A stretch of DNA of 64,000 nt from Alistipes sp. (GTDB taxonomy: Bacteria; Bacteroidota; Bacteroidia; Bacteroidales; Rikenellaceae), in NCBI GenBank assembly GCA_017381935.1, contig JAFOBG010000037.1, forward strand, positions 1 through 64,000, written 5' to 3'. The position numbers and the translations under genes were made by a program. The notes below the pieces were generated by a model, which had not been told where the DNA came from, searched no databases, and worked only from the letters and a program-made list of their open reading frames with translations. Positions 52,133 to 60,546 of this stretch are shown piece after piece. Position 1 is the first letter of the stretch. Every line of letters begins with the position of its first letter.

Positions 52133-52717
52133 ATGGAAAAGGTTACATTTTGTAACCACTTCCCACAATGCCCGAAGTGGTTAGAGGGCAAACAAATTGC
52201 AAAACAAATGGAAGGTAATTACTTGACATCTGGAGACCTTGCGCTGATTGAGAATCGTAGAGGCTACGGTTATGGCGATGGCTACGGCTACCACCACAAG
52301 GGCGGTCGTGGTATGGCGGCAACAGGCATCGGTCTTGCTGCAGGTCTTGGCGGTGGTGCGCTGTTGCTCGGTCTTGCTGGACTGTGGGGTCTTAACCAGG
52401 CCTCAAAGGCTCGTGCAAAGGCTGCGGAGAATGTTGCAATGGGTAATGCTCGTGCTATCGACATTCTCGCAAATCAGGCACTTACAGAGCGTAATTCTCG
52501 TGAGACTTGGCAAAACCAACATGCACCTACCCTTACACAGTATGTTGATGTGCAGACTGGCGCAGGAGCTTTCAGTGGCTCAACTGCAAATGCAGCAGCT
52601 GTTGCGGCAGCTCTCAACAACGGCGGTATTAACTCCGCTGTTGGAGGTTGCAACTACCTCCGTGTAGCTCGTGTAAGTGGCTCACACTTGTGCGGTTGCG
52701 ACACTTGCGAGGAGTAG
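52133..52717 (+). CDS. Phage protein with Gly-rich hydrophobic segment and Cys-rich end
   Basis: 194 residues from ATG 52133. The N-terminus has CNHFPQCPKW, followed by YGYGDGYGYHHKGGRG. A long Gly/Ala/Leu segment (GIGLAAGLGGGALLLGLAGLWGL) can span a membrane. The end is HLCGCDTCEE. The composition suggests a virion or membrane-penetration protein, but no family is recognised. Confidence 0.5.
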   Translation: MEKVTFCNHFPQCPKWLEGKQIAKQMEGNYLTSGDLALIENRRGYGYGDGYGYHHKGGRGMAATGIGLAAGLGGGALLLGLAGLWGLNQASKARAKAAENVAMGNARAIDILANQALTERNSRETWQNQHAPTLTQYVDVQTGAGAFSGSTANAAAVAAALNNGGINSAVGGCNYLRVARVSGSHLCGCDTCEE

Positions 52718-52725
52718 TCGTGATT

Positions 52726-52748
52726 AGGCGGTGGCTATGCCGCCGCCT
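52726..52748 (+). other. Stem-loop after the Gly-rich protein gene
   Basis: AGGCGGTGGC / GCCGCCGCCT, 10 bp with one G-U pair and loop TAT. No U run, like the other intergenic hairpins of this phage. Confidence 0.6.
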
Positions 52749-52762
52749 TTAACCTTTGAATT

Positions 52763-53098
52763 ATGTTTGGTAGAAAACCACAAATAGACATTACGCAGAT
52801 TATGCCTACATCAAAAATGGCACTCAAAATATCGTGCCTAAATGCTTGTAAGAACGATATCGCCGAGGCGGAGAGGTTATACGACTATTTCACGAAAGAT
52901 ATAGGAGAATTGCCTGACTTTGAGCCAGTAAGACCTACCGTAATACAGCAAGTGAAACAAGGCGCAGACGAGCTGTTTGGGTGGCTTAATGCCCACGGAG
53001 AGGATATTGCCAAAGGCTGGTCTATGATACAGTCGCTCCGAGGTGTTACAACACCTACCGCACCGCCAGCTGATGTGCCACCAATACCTATAGACTGA
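52763..53098 (+). CDS. Phage protein, unknown
   Basis: 111 residues (MFGRKPQIDITQIMPTSKMALKISCLNACKNDIAEAERLYDYFTKD...). Helical first half, Pro-rich end (TTPTAPPADVPPIPID). The stop overlaps the next ATG. Confidence 0.5.
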   Translation: MFGRKPQIDITQIMPTSKMALKISCLNACKNDIAEAERLYDYFTKDIGELPDFEPVRPTVIQQVKQGADELFGWLNAHGEDIAKGWSMIQSLRGVTTPTAPPADVPPIPID

Positions 53099-53289
53099 TG
53101 CAACCATATAAAGTAGAGATATACCTATATGCCGACAGCCCAGAGGAGGCTGCCGAGGCAAAGAATGCAGCACGAGAGTTCGTGATGCATCACTATAACA
53201 ACGGTTGTATAGTAACTGCATCTCGCTTTGCAGAGGTCCTGCGAAGATTTAAGAATAACTCTTTTGTAACTAATTTTTTACGCAGATAA
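53098..53289 (+). CDS. Small phage protein, unknown
   Basis: 63 residues (MQPYKVEIYLYADSPEEAAEAKNAAREFVMHHYNNG...), a short alpha-beta domain. Coupled by overlap to the gene before. Confidence 0.5.
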   Translation: MQPYKVEIYLYADSPEEAAEAKNAAREFVMHHYNNGCIVTASRFAEVLRRFKNNSFVTNFLRR

Positions 53290-53291
53290 CT

Positions 53292-53465
53292 ATGGCTAAA
53301 GAGACCCCGAAACCACGCACCATCTTTGAGCAAATAGCTCTTGGGTTGCAGACTGTGAACGATAATGTTGTGGACTTATTCGCAATGGTGCAGGAAATAC
53401 ACAACGCACTATATCCAATATCTGAGCCTAACGCCACCGGCACAGAGGAAATAATAGAACAATAG
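53292..53465 (+). CDS. Small phage protein, unknown
   Basis: 57 residues (MAKETPKPRTIFEQIALGLQTVNDNVVDLFAMVQEIHNAL...), helical and probably coiled coil. It fits between coupled genes with a 2-base gap. Confidence 0.5.
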   Translation: MAKETPKPRTIFEQIALGLQTVNDNVVDLFAMVQEIHNALYPISEPNATGTEEIIEQ

Positions 53466-53487
53466 GTGGCACTAATACTATAATTTT

Positions 53488-53910
53488 ATGGGTACTTGTA
53501 ACAAAATCCAGGCTGCAAATATCACGCCTATTCTTGCAGCCGGTTCGGTCGCCTCGCCGTATTTTTATGAGGTAAACATTACACAGCGATTGTGTTATGC
53601 AACTTGTGCAGACACTACACCTGTATTTGCTCCGCAGTTCTCACTTGTGGGAGTGTCGCAGGTTGGCACAGGGCAGTATGTAGCGACGATAAGGGTACAG
53701 GGTATTATCTCGTATGTACCTTGCAAGGGAGGATGTTGCACCAAACAACAGCCTCTATCGCAAGAGTTCACTATCCCTATCGCATCTGCTGCCGCACCAA
53801 CGGTAACAATCACTCAAGGCGCTTCAGTGAACGCAGTAGCAGCTACGGCTTGTAAGCCTTGCTCACGTATATTCGTGAGTGAGACCCCACTAACAATTAC
53901 TGTTGCGTAA
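53488..53910 (+). CDS. Cysteine-rich beta protein of the phage, unknown
   Basis: 140 residues (MGTCNKIQAANITPILAAGSVASPYFYEVNITQRLCYATCAD...). It has cysteine clusters (CKGGCC, CKPC) and regular beta strands, suggesting a virion decoration-like protein. No family recognised. Confidence 0.5.
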   Translation: MGTCNKIQAANITPILAAGSVASPYFYEVNITQRLCYATCADTTPVFAPQFSLVGVSQVGTGQYVATIRVQGIISYVPCKGGCCTKQQPLSQEFTIPIASAAAPTVTITQGASVNAVAATACKPCSRIFVSETPLTITVA

Positions 53911-54221
53911 TGTTGGCCGTTGCATTATTGGCGATGATCGCCACACTATTAGCACATCATCTTGGCTTCTTCGATGCTCTTATAGCGGTATTGTCGAAAG
54001 TGGGAGCGTGCTACAAGTGTTGCACCTTTTGGGTGGTGATCTGGGTGCTGCTGTATATCTATAGGGAGCCTCTATCAGCAACGGTCATCGCCTTTTGCAC
54101 GGCGTATTGCTCACATTGGATTATGCTCTTATTTGGAGAACTTAACATTATATATAATAAGATATGGCAAAGTCAAGAAAAACGGATGCACAAAACGAAG
54201 AGCGAGAGCAAAGACAAATAA
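53910..54221 (+). CDS. Small membrane protein of the phage
   Basis: 103 residues with hydrophobic helices at about 1-20, 38-52 and 60-80 (MLAVALLAMIATLLAHHLGFF, CTFWVVIWVLLYIY, TVIAFCTAYCSHWIMLLF) and a basic tail. Its ATG overlaps the previous stop. Possibly a second holin-like or exclusion protein. Confidence 0.5.
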   Translation: MLAVALLAMIATLLAHHLGFFDALIAVLSKVGACYKCCTFWVVIWVLLYIYREPLSATVIAFCTAYCSHWIMLLFGELNIIYNKIWQSQEKRMHKTKSESKDK

Positions 54222-54286
54222 GTCAGGCCCTGAAACGAGAATATAAACCGGTGCCACGCTTTGGCGGTGGTTGCCCTAATTGCTAA
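54164..54286 (+). CDS. Small phage protein overlapping the membrane-protein gene
   Basis: 40 residues (MAKSRKTDAQNEEREQRQISQALKREYKPVPRFGGGCPNC) in another frame over the last 58 bases of the preceding gene. Composition and the GGGCPNC end look coding. Confidence 0.45.
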   Translation: MAKSRKTDAQNEEREQRQISQALKREYKPVPRFGGGCPNC

Positions 54287-54291
54287 CAACT

Positions 54292-54786
54292 ATGGGAGAT
54301 ATGAAAGTGAGATATATGGAGCTCTATGATAAAATGGCACGCTCCAAAGATGTAGAAAAGATGAAAGCATTTGGTTCTGCCGAACAATGGGCGTTCTGTA
54401 TGCTTGAGGATCGACACCCAGATATGGCCCGCAAGTGGCTTGACAAGCTGGAGGCAAGTGAATGGCATAACTACCTATCTGAGCAGGAGGCTATAGAAGT
54501 TGTAGGGCTCCTGAAGAGTCAAGATGGGAGAAGTGGAGCTCATTGGAATATGCCTACTTTTATGGCGGCTGTTGAGTCTCTGAATGGAGCTATAGAGCGC
54601 CCACCTTACTACAATAGGCATGCGCTATGGGCAACTGCGAACATGCTCTATTCGGACCACGCCAAAAGCGCAAGGAAATATGTAAATGACGAAAGTAAGT
54701 TACCGGCATACTTTTACGATATGGCGGTGGAGAAGCTGACCGATGTAGATAGACCACACTTTGTGCGAGAGTACTTTCATTTGTGA
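54292..54786 (+). CDS. Phage protein, unknown (conserved-looking, helical)
   Basis: 164 residues from ATG 54292 (MGDMKVRYMELYDKMARSKDVEKMKAFGSAEQWAFCMLEDRHPDMARKWLDKLE). All helical, rich in Trp, Met and His. It resembles proteins near the ends of Bacteroides prophages, with no named function. Confidence 0.55.
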   Translation: MGDMKVRYMELYDKMARSKDVEKMKAFGSAEQWAFCMLEDRHPDMARKWLDKLEASEWHNYLSEQEAIEVVGLLKSQDGRSGAHWNMPTFMAAVESLNGAIERPPYYNRHALWATANMLYSDHAKSARKYVNDESKLPAYFYDMAVEKLTDVDRPHFVREYFHL

Positions 54787-54787
54787 T

Positions 54788-54880
54788 ATGGAGAAGATGC
54801 AGAGCAATATAGACCGACTCCACGATGATATGAGCGACTATCAATTCGCATTGGAGCGTGAGGATATAGAATGTGAGTAG
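54788..54880 (+). CDS. Very small phage frame
   Basis: 30 codons (MEKMQSNIDRLHDDMSDYQFALEREDIECE), a short amphipathic helix. It starts 1 base after the previous stop, which suggests coupling. Confidence 0.35.
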   Translation: MEKMQSNIDRLHDDMSDYQFALEREDIECE

Positions 54881-54938
54881 ATAAAAAAGCGCATACTTTG
54901 CACGATGTACCGCCAATATCGTGTGTGTTTTTGTGTGG

Positions 54939-54970
54939 TTTGAAAAAATCACACTTTTTTTGTACCTTTG
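54939..54970 (+). promoter_or_regulatory. Promoter inside the right prophage end
   Basis: TTTG (54939-54942), 20 bases, TACCTTTG (54963-54970). No phage gene follows, so it drives either a small RNA or the host thioesterase gene 177 bases downstream. Confidence 0.7.
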
Positions 54971-54976
54971 CACTAT

Positions 54977-55047
54977 CTTACCACCCATGCGGTGGCGGAG
55001 ATACAGAGGCGTAGCAACACGTCTCTTGCACCTCAAAATAGCCTATT
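54977..55047 (+). ncRNA. Candidate small RNA at the right end of the prophage
   Basis: Downstream of the promoter are three consecutive inverted repeats: CCACC-catgc-GGTGG, AGAGGCGT-agcaac-ACGTCTCT (one G-U pair) and AAAATAG-c-CTATTTT. No reading frame is evident. The last repeat is followed by CAGCATTTTT and could terminate weakly. Confidence 0.4.
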
Positions 55048-55055
55048 TTCAGCAT

Positions 55056-55076
55056 TTTTGTTGCGGGTTTGTTGCG
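55056..55076 (+). repeat. Right copy of the 21-bp imperfect direct repeat
   Basis: TTTTGTTGCGG followed by GTTTGTTGCG, matching 18876-18896 at 20 of 21 positions. Arm-type integrase site or alternative att core. Confidence 0.6.
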
Positions 55077-55138
55077 GTGTAATTTTGAAAACAGCTGTAA
55101 TGTATTGATATATAATTATTTATAAAGATTGTGCAATA

Positions 55139-55148
55139 TTTGCAATAT
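55139..55148. other. Candidate right attachment site (attR core)
   Basis: TTTGCAATAT, identical to 18773-18782. Its last bases overlap the ATG of the host thioesterase gene (ATG at 55147). Confidence 0.5.
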
Positions 55149-55875
55149 GAAAAATCAAACAACTTATCATTATCAAGTTGCAACACAGAATGTAGATTTT
55201 ACATATCGTGCAACTATAGATTCATTAGGTAACTATATACTTAATACAGCGGGCATAGATGCTCAGGGAAAAGGTTTTGGAGTAGATGCTCTATCTCCAC
55301 AGAACCTTACATGGGTACTCTCTAAATTAGTTTTTGAGGTAGATTCACGTCCAGAGCAGTTCACTGAATTTGACCTTACAACATGGGTTAATCAGAATAC
55401 AAGATTGGTATCTACGCGTAATTTTACATTGTCAGATAAAGATGGGAAAATGTTTATTCGAGCACTTTCTCAGTGGTGTATGTTGGACTATGTGCGTAGA
55501 GTCCCTGTGAATCTTGAGACAATAGAGGAGTTGTATAACCCTTATATTTGTGAGGCTCTATCTCCTTGTGAACAGCCAAAGAGACTTCGACCAATAGAGC
55601 CTGAGGTAGTAAAGGAGCATATAGTGGTATATAGTGATATCGACTTTAATTGCCACATGAATACTATGCGATATATAGGCCTAATGGTAGATATGTTGGA
55701 TATAGAGTTGCTCAAGCAAAATTGCCCATTCCGTCTTGATGTCCATTTTATGAATGAGTGTGTATTGGGCCAGAAGCTAACAGTTGGCATGCAGACGGTT
55801 GATGAAACAACTCTCTTTGAGATTACTCGTGAAGATGGGGTAGTGGCATGTCGTGCATCCTTTGAGTGGAAATAG
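55147..55875 (+). CDS. Acyl-ACP thioesterase
   Basis: 242 residues from ATG 55147 (a TTG six codons upstream lies in prophage-end sequence). It is built of two hotdog domains as in FatA/FatB-type bacterial thioesterases: FTYRATIDSLGNYILNTAGIDAQGKGFGVDAL and HIVVYSDIDFNCHMNTMRYIGLMVDML, the latter with the typical D-x-N-x-H-x-N-N/T catalytic region. It releases fatty acids from acyl carrier protein. It is the first host gene right of the prophage, and its promoter seems to have been separated from it. Confidence 0.88.
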   Translation: MKNQTTYHYQVATQNVDFTYRATIDSLGNYILNTAGIDAQGKGFGVDALSPQNLTWVLSKLVFEVDSRPEQFTEFDLTTWVNQNTRLVSTRNFTLSDKDGKMFIRALSQWCMLDYVRRVPVNLETIEELYNPYICEALSPCEQPKRLRPIEPEVVKEHIVVYSDIDFNCHMNTMRYIGLMVDMLDIELLKQNCPFRLDVHFMNECVLGQKLTVGMQTVDETTLFEITREDGVVACRASFEWK

Positions 55876-55878
55876 TCT

Positions 55879-57000
55879 ATGAAGATTGTAATACTTGGCC
55901 CTGCGCATCCATATAGAGGTGGTCTTGCAACGATAATGCAGACTATGGCTCGTGAATATATTCATCGTGGTGACGAGGTGAAGATATATACATTCTCTTT
56001 ACAATATCCATCAATACTTTTCCCTGGAAAAAGTCAAACAGTGGATACACCGGCTCCTGAGGATTTGCAAATAGAACGGATTGTTAATACTTGTAATCCG
56101 GTGAATTGGATTGCTGTTGGCAATCGTATTCGTAAGGAGGCTCCGGATATGGTGTTGATGAAGTATTGGACTCCATTTATGGCCCCTTGTTTCGGAACTA
56201 TTGCACGTATAGCTCGCCGAAATGGTAAGACAAAGGTGATTTGTCAGATTGACAATGTCGAACCTCACGAGCATCATATTACAGATAAACCATTTAACCA
56301 CTACTATCTTGGAGCTGTAGATGGCTTTGTCTATATGTCGGAGCAGGTACATGGGGAGCTTGAACACTATACAAAAGCTCCTGCGCTATTCTCACCGCAC
56401 CCAATTTTCTCATCCTTTGGTAGTCGAGTAGAACGAAGTGAGGCATGCAGATATCTGAAGTTGGATGAAAATGTTAATTATCTTCTCTTCTTTGGCTTAA
56501 TCCGTGAGTATAAAGGACTTGATATACTTCTTCAAGCATGGGAAAAAGTACGCCGAGATGGCCTTAAACTGATAGTTGCGGGCGAGTTTTATGAGGATAA
56601 ACAGAAGTATGAATCGCAACTTGAGAAATTGGGGCAGAGTGTAATTCTTCATGACCTATTTGTTGCCGATGAAGATGTGAAGTACTACTTCTCGGTGGCT
56701 GATGCACTTGTGCTACCATATAAGACTGCAACACAGAGCGGTGTAACGCAGATCGCTTATAACTTCTATACTCCGATGATTGTTACTGATGTTGGAGGCC
56801 TACCGGAGATTGTTCCGGATGATAAGGTAGGCTATGTTACACCTCCGACAGTTGAAGGTATTGTCGATGCAATCGAGAGCCTATATAGGGATGATAATTT
56901 GGAACGCTTTAGAAAAAATATAGTTATCGAGCGTAAACGTTTTAGTTGGAGTGCGATGTGTGATAAGATTATCGAGGTGCTTGACGTATGCAAGAGATAA
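55879..57000 (+). CDS. Glycosyltransferase family 4 protein
   Basis: 373 residues with two Rossmann domains (GT-B). N-terminus ILGPAHPYRGGLATIMQTMAREY; C-terminal nucleotide-sugar region LLFFGLIREYKGLDILLQAWEKVR, LVLPYKTATQSGVTQIAYNFYTPMIVTDVGGLPEIV. It transfers a sugar onto a surface glycan or lipid; substrate unknown. It follows the thioesterase gene by 3 bases and probably depends on the same promoter. Confidence 0.87.
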   Translation: MKIVILGPAHPYRGGLATIMQTMAREYIHRGDEVKIYTFSLQYPSILFPGKSQTVDTPAPEDLQIERIVNTCNPVNWIAVGNRIRKEAPDMVLMKYWTPFMAPCFGTIARIARRNGKTKVICQIDNVEPHEHHITDKPFNHYYLGAVDGFVYMSEQVHGELEHYTKAPALFSPHPIFSSFGSRVERSEACRYLKLDENVNYLLFFGLIREYKGLDILLQAWEKVRRDGLKLIVAGEFYEDKQKYESQLEKLGQSVILHDLFVADEDVKYYFSVADALVLPYKTATQSGVTQIAYNFYTPMIVTDVGGLPEIVPDDKVGYVTPPTVEGIVDAIESLYRDDNLERFRKNIVIERKRFSWSAMCDKIIEVLDVCKR

Positions 57001-57046
57001 TAAAACTATAGATAGCGTAGTAGATATTTGCATTAGCTGTTGATAA

Positions 57047-57083
57047 AAGAATATGGAGACTAATCGTCTCCATATTCTTTTTG
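57047..57083. terminator. Bidirectional terminator between glycosyltransferase and MFS genes
   Basis: AAGAATATGGAGAC / GTCTCCATATTCTT, 14-bp perfect stem with loop TAATC and T/A runs on both sides, between convergent genes. Confidence 0.88.
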
Positions 57084-57107
57084 TTAATAAGTATAAAGTC
57101 TTTGTTG

Positions 57108-58514
57108 CTATTTAATATTTGGTTCTTCAAGGCCGTAACCATTCTTCTTGTCGTCAGCCTTGAGGTAGAGTGCGAAGATGAGAGCAAGAATGCCGAGGCC
57201 TACAAAGACGAGCATTGGGTAGGTGTAGTTATATGCTGCACCAGCAACGCCAGCCTCTATCTGCTCTGCTACTCCAGGGTTGCTCTTCTCAAGAACATAA
57301 CCGATAAGCATTGGTATAAAGCTCAGACCGAAGTTCTGTACCCAGAAGATAAGTGAATATGCGCTACCAAGGAATCGTTTGTCCATAATCTTTGGTACAG
57401 ATGGCCAAAGAGCTGCAGGAACAAGTGAGAAGGATACGCCGAGCAGAATAATAGCTGCAAAAGCGATAATCTTACTAGGAACTGCAGGAAGTACAATTGC
57501 GAAGATAGAGTGGCAAACAATCATCAATAATGCACCGAGAATAAGCATTGTAGCGCCCTTACCACGTTTGTCAAGATACCATCCGAGGAATGGTGTAACA
57601 CATGCAGCACCTATTGGGAACCAACGGAAAATATCTGCAGCGGCAGTAGCTGTAAGTCCGAGATTACTCTGGAGCATATTTGCTGCGAACTTCTGGAATG
57701 GGAAAATTGCAGAATAGTAGAGTACACAGAGTAAAGCAACAATCCAGAAGAGTTTGCTGCTGAATATCTTACCGATATCCGAGAACTTAAACTCATCCTC
57801 AGGGTCAGTGCTCTCGGCAACGCCTGTCTGCTGATCAAACTTTTTGTCCATCAAACAGAAAATAGAGTAGAACAGAAGGCCGATGCAAAGTAATGCCAGG
57901 CAGAATGCTACAGGACGTACTACTGAAGGGTCTGCACCACCGATACCGGCAAGACGTGGCGAAATTGTGAAGATAAGGAATACGCTGACACGAGTTAAAG
58001 CCATCTCAAGACCCATTGCAAGAGCCATTTCCTTGCCTTCAAACCACTTTGCCATAGCTTTTGATGCAGTGATTCCTGCCATCTCACAGCCGCAACCGAA
58101 GATCATAAAACCAAATGATGCGAGCTTCGCAGAAGCAGGGAATGACACCCACCAAGAGTTGAGCCATGCCTCAAAACCTGTACCTATAAAGGCATTGCTT
58201 ACAGCATAGAACTTGATTGCAGCACCTACAATCATAATAATAGCAGATGTTAAACCTGTAAAGCGGATGCCCATCTTGTCAAGAATGATACCTGCAACAA
58301 TAAGGAATCCCCATACGTTAAGTAGATACTCTGAACCTGCATAGGTACCGAAAATGTCAGAAGTCCAGCCACGCTGAACTTGAATCAACTCCTTGATAGG
58401 AGAGATTACATCAACGAACATGTGAGCAAAAAGCATCATGAGTGCAATGAGAACCATTGCCGTCCAACGAGCCCAAGCATAGTCGTTGAGATTTTTACGA
58501 ATTGTTTGAGTCAT
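57108..58514 (-). CDS. MFS transporter
   Basis: 468 residues with about 12 predicted membrane helices (for example AMVLIALMMLFAHMFVDVI, LLNVWGFLIVAGIILDKMGIRFTGLTSAIIMIVGAA). It carries the MFS-type loop DKMGIRF between helices 2 and 3 and DKRGKG between 8 and 9. The cytoplasmic central loop (MDKKFDQQTGVAESTDPEDEFKF) separates the halves. Substrate cannot be told. Confidence 0.88.
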   Translation of the reverse strand: MTQTIRKNLNDYAWARWTAMVLIALMMLFAHMFVDVISPIKELIQVQRGWTSDIFGTYAGSEYLLNVWGFLIVAGIILDKMGIRFTGLTSAIIMIVGAAIKFYAVSNAFIGTGFEAWLNSWWVSFPASAKLASFGFMIFGCGCEMAGITASKAMAKWFEGKEMALAMGLEMALTRVSVFLIFTISPRLAGIGGADPSVVRPVAFCLALLCIGLLFYSIFCLMDKKFDQQTGVAESTDPEDEFKFSDIGKIFSSKLFWIVALLCVLYYSAIFPFQKFAANMLQSNLGLTATAAADIFRWFPIGAACVTPFLGWYLDKRGKGATMLILGALLMIVCHSIFAIVLPAVPSKIIAFAAIILLGVSFSLVPAALWPSVPKIMDKRFLGSAYSLIFWVQNFGLSFIPMLIGYVLEKSNPGVAEQIEAGVAGAAYNYTYPMLVFVGLGILALIFALYLKADDKKNGYGLEEPNIK

Positions 58515-58548
58515 AATGTTATAAATTTAAGTTTAGTTGTATCACACT

Positions 58549-60546
58549 CTATTCGGAGTACTCCTTAAGTACTTTATATGCCTCTGCTATACCTAACTCT
58601 CCGGCTTTTGATATGTCCAAACAACCTTTTCGGGTATCTTTCATAAATATCTGCAAGAGTCCTCTATTGTAATAAGCCTCGGCAAAATAAGGGTTAAGTT
58701 CTATAGCCTTTGTGTAATCATCTGCTGCTTCCGGTAGCATACCCGATAATGCATATAGGTTAGCTCGATTATAGTATGCATAAGCAAAGTCCGGATGGAG
58801 CTTTATAGCTTTATTGAGGTCTGATATAGCCTCGTCGTAGTTGTATGTACGTGTATGTGAGTTGTGTAGGCGACGAGCAGGATCAGTCTCTATCGATAGG
58901 CGCTGATAGCCGTTGTCTATAGAAGAGATAAAGTCGATCATCTCAGCTTGAGTAGCTGCACGATTGAGATATAGGAACGGATTGGATGGATTTTGCTCTA
59001 TTGCCAATGTGTATGTATTGACAGCATTTGTATATTGTTTTATCAACGACTCACTTATAGCAAGTTCGAAGAGAGTCCTCCAAGTATTTGTTTCAGAGCT
59101 ATTTTTAACAGCATCTCTATAGAATTTGTTAATCTTTACTAACGAATCAGGAGAGATATTGGTCTCAAGACGAGAAATTTGTATTAAATGGTTGTTAGTG
59201 CTGGCAATAAAGTCTTCAGCTCGTTGAGAATGGAAACGGCGGGTTGACTGCTCTAAATCGATAGAGTCTCGGTTACGCATTGTAAAACGATATAGAGGTA
59301 AAAGTGCCATTTTATCTCCACTTTCAGCGCCACGGGACTTTATACGCTCGAAGGATGAGCCGGCAATTTTACTCTCAAATGAGAGAAGTCGATTGAACTT
59401 TTGAGTTGTATCTGCGTATATTGAATATGTACTGTCATTGAGGCGAGAACGGTACTCTGCAATCTTACGCTCTGCAGTTTGACGATCTTTTTTTGCCCCT
59501 GAATTATCACGCAGGAGGTACTTTAGGTGGCTACGTCCAAGATAGGCATTTGCAAAATCGGGATACAGTTCTATGGCCTTACTATAATCAGCAACAGCCT
59601 CCTTAATCTCTCCAAGCTGAGTGCGAAGTAGTGCTCGGTTATAGTAAACAAGCACATTATTAGGGGAGTAGTGCGCAACTTTATTGTAATCTTCAAGTGC
59701 ACGATTGTAATCGCCAATGTTACTGCGTATTATAGCACGGTTAAAGTATGTTATGGAACTTGTAGAATCAAGCGCAATAACCCTATCAAGGTCGGCCAAA
59801 GACTGCATAGGACGATTAGTTTCGTTATATACAAGCGCTCTGTTGAAGAATGAAAGAGGAATTGTAGAATCACACTCAATAGCCTTGTTAAAATCGGCCT
59901 CGGCCTCATCATAACGTTTTTGAACCAAATAAAGTGAACCTCTACGGTTATAACTATTTGGGTTTTCTCGGTTAGTGCGTACTGCGGTATCGAAATTCTC
60001 GTAAGCACGAACAGTATCTTTAAGATATAGGTAGCATACACCTCGATTTAGGTACGCATCGGCAACCTTCTTTTCATAATGAATGAAGTTGTCAAAATCC
60101 TCTATAGCATCACTAAATTGTTGGTTTAGTAGTCGTGTAACACCTCGACTAAAATATGGATTTGGAAGGTCGGGACGCAGTTCTATAGCCTCACGGAAAT
60201 CTTTAAGTGCATCATCATAGTTGCCTAATCTCGAGCGTGTTATGGCACGATATGTATAAGCAGTGGTAAAGACCGGATTTTTATCTATGGCAATAGTGAA
60301 GTCTGCCTCGGCTCCAATAAGGTCATCTAGATTGTATTTAGCAATGCCTCTAAGGAAATAGCCCTCATGAGCATCTTTGTCAAAACGTAATAGTACGTTT
60401 AGTGTACGGATAGCCTCTGAGAACTCATTCTCCATCATCTGCTGACGTCCTACCCAAAAGAAATACTCTCGGTTGTACTGAGCCGACGCAGATGTGTGTA
60501 TCAAAAGCGTAAATATGGCAAGAAGTATATAAATACGATGCTTCAT
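58549..60546 (-). CDS. Secreted tetratricopeptide-repeat protein
   Basis: 665 residues with a signal peptide (HTSASAQYNREYFFW). Two TPR blocks, about residues 30-350 and 480-650, share the repeat pattern AYxxRGxxxxxLGxYxxAxxDFxxAIELxP. A less regular segment lies between them. TPRs make scaffolds for protein complexes in the periplasm or outer membrane. The ATG overlaps the era stop (TAATG), so it is co-transcribed and coupled with era. Confidence 0.88.
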   Translation of the reverse strand: MKHRIYILLAIFTLLIHTSASAQYNREYFFWVGRQQMMENEFSEAIRTLNVLLRFDKDAHEGYFLRGIAKYNLDDLIGAEADFTIAIDKNPVFTTAYTYRAITRSRLGNYDDALKDFREAIELRPDLPNPYFSRGVTRLLNQQFSDAIEDFDNFIHYEKKVADAYLNRGVCYLYLKDTVRAYENFDTAVRTNRENPNSYNRRGSLYLVQKRYDEAEADFNKAIECDSTIPLSFFNRALVYNETNRPMQSLADLDRVIALDSTSSITYFNRAIIRSNIGDYNRALEDYNKVAHYSPNNVLVYYNRALLRTQLGEIKEAVADYSKAIELYPDFANAYLGRSHLKYLLRDNSGAKKDRQTAERKIAEYRSRLNDSTYSIYADTTQKFNRLLSFESKIAGSSFERIKSRGAESGDKMALLPLYRFTMRNRDSIDLEQSTRRFHSQRAEDFIASTNNHLIQISRLETNISPDSLVKINKFYRDAVKNSSETNTWRTLFELAISESLIKQYTNAVNTYTLAIEQNPSNPFLYLNRAATQAEMIDFISSIDNGYQRLSIETDPARRLHNSHTRTYNYDEAISDLNKAIKLHPDFAYAYYNRANLYALSGMLPEAADDYTKAIELNPYFAEAYYNRGLLQIFMKDTRKGCLDISKAGELGIAEAYKVLKEYSE

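Larger units (their letters stand above)
18773..55148. mobile_element. Intact-looking temperate tailed prophage carrying a diversity-generating retroelement
   Basis: The element of about 36.4 kb has an integrase at its left edge, a divergent repressor block, early and recombination genes, a DGR, terminase, complete tail and head modules, lysis genes and tail-tip genes. I saw no frameshift or truncation in any morphogenesis gene. The long flexible-tail-type tape measure without sheath or baseplate genes suggests a siphovirus. The boundaries rest on the short direct repeat and on host gene order (M16 protease at left, acyl-ACP thioesterase at right); they could be off by about 100 bases. Confidence 0.9.

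Noticed and set aside
55129..55146. TTG start for the thioesterase
   Set aside because: The six extra codons lie in prophage-end or att sequence; ATG 55147 matches the host gene.
18773..55148. Mu-like (Hankyphage-type) transposable prophage, suggested by the DGR
   Set aside because: No transposase or Mu-type early genes; a complete tyrosine integrase lies at the left edge.
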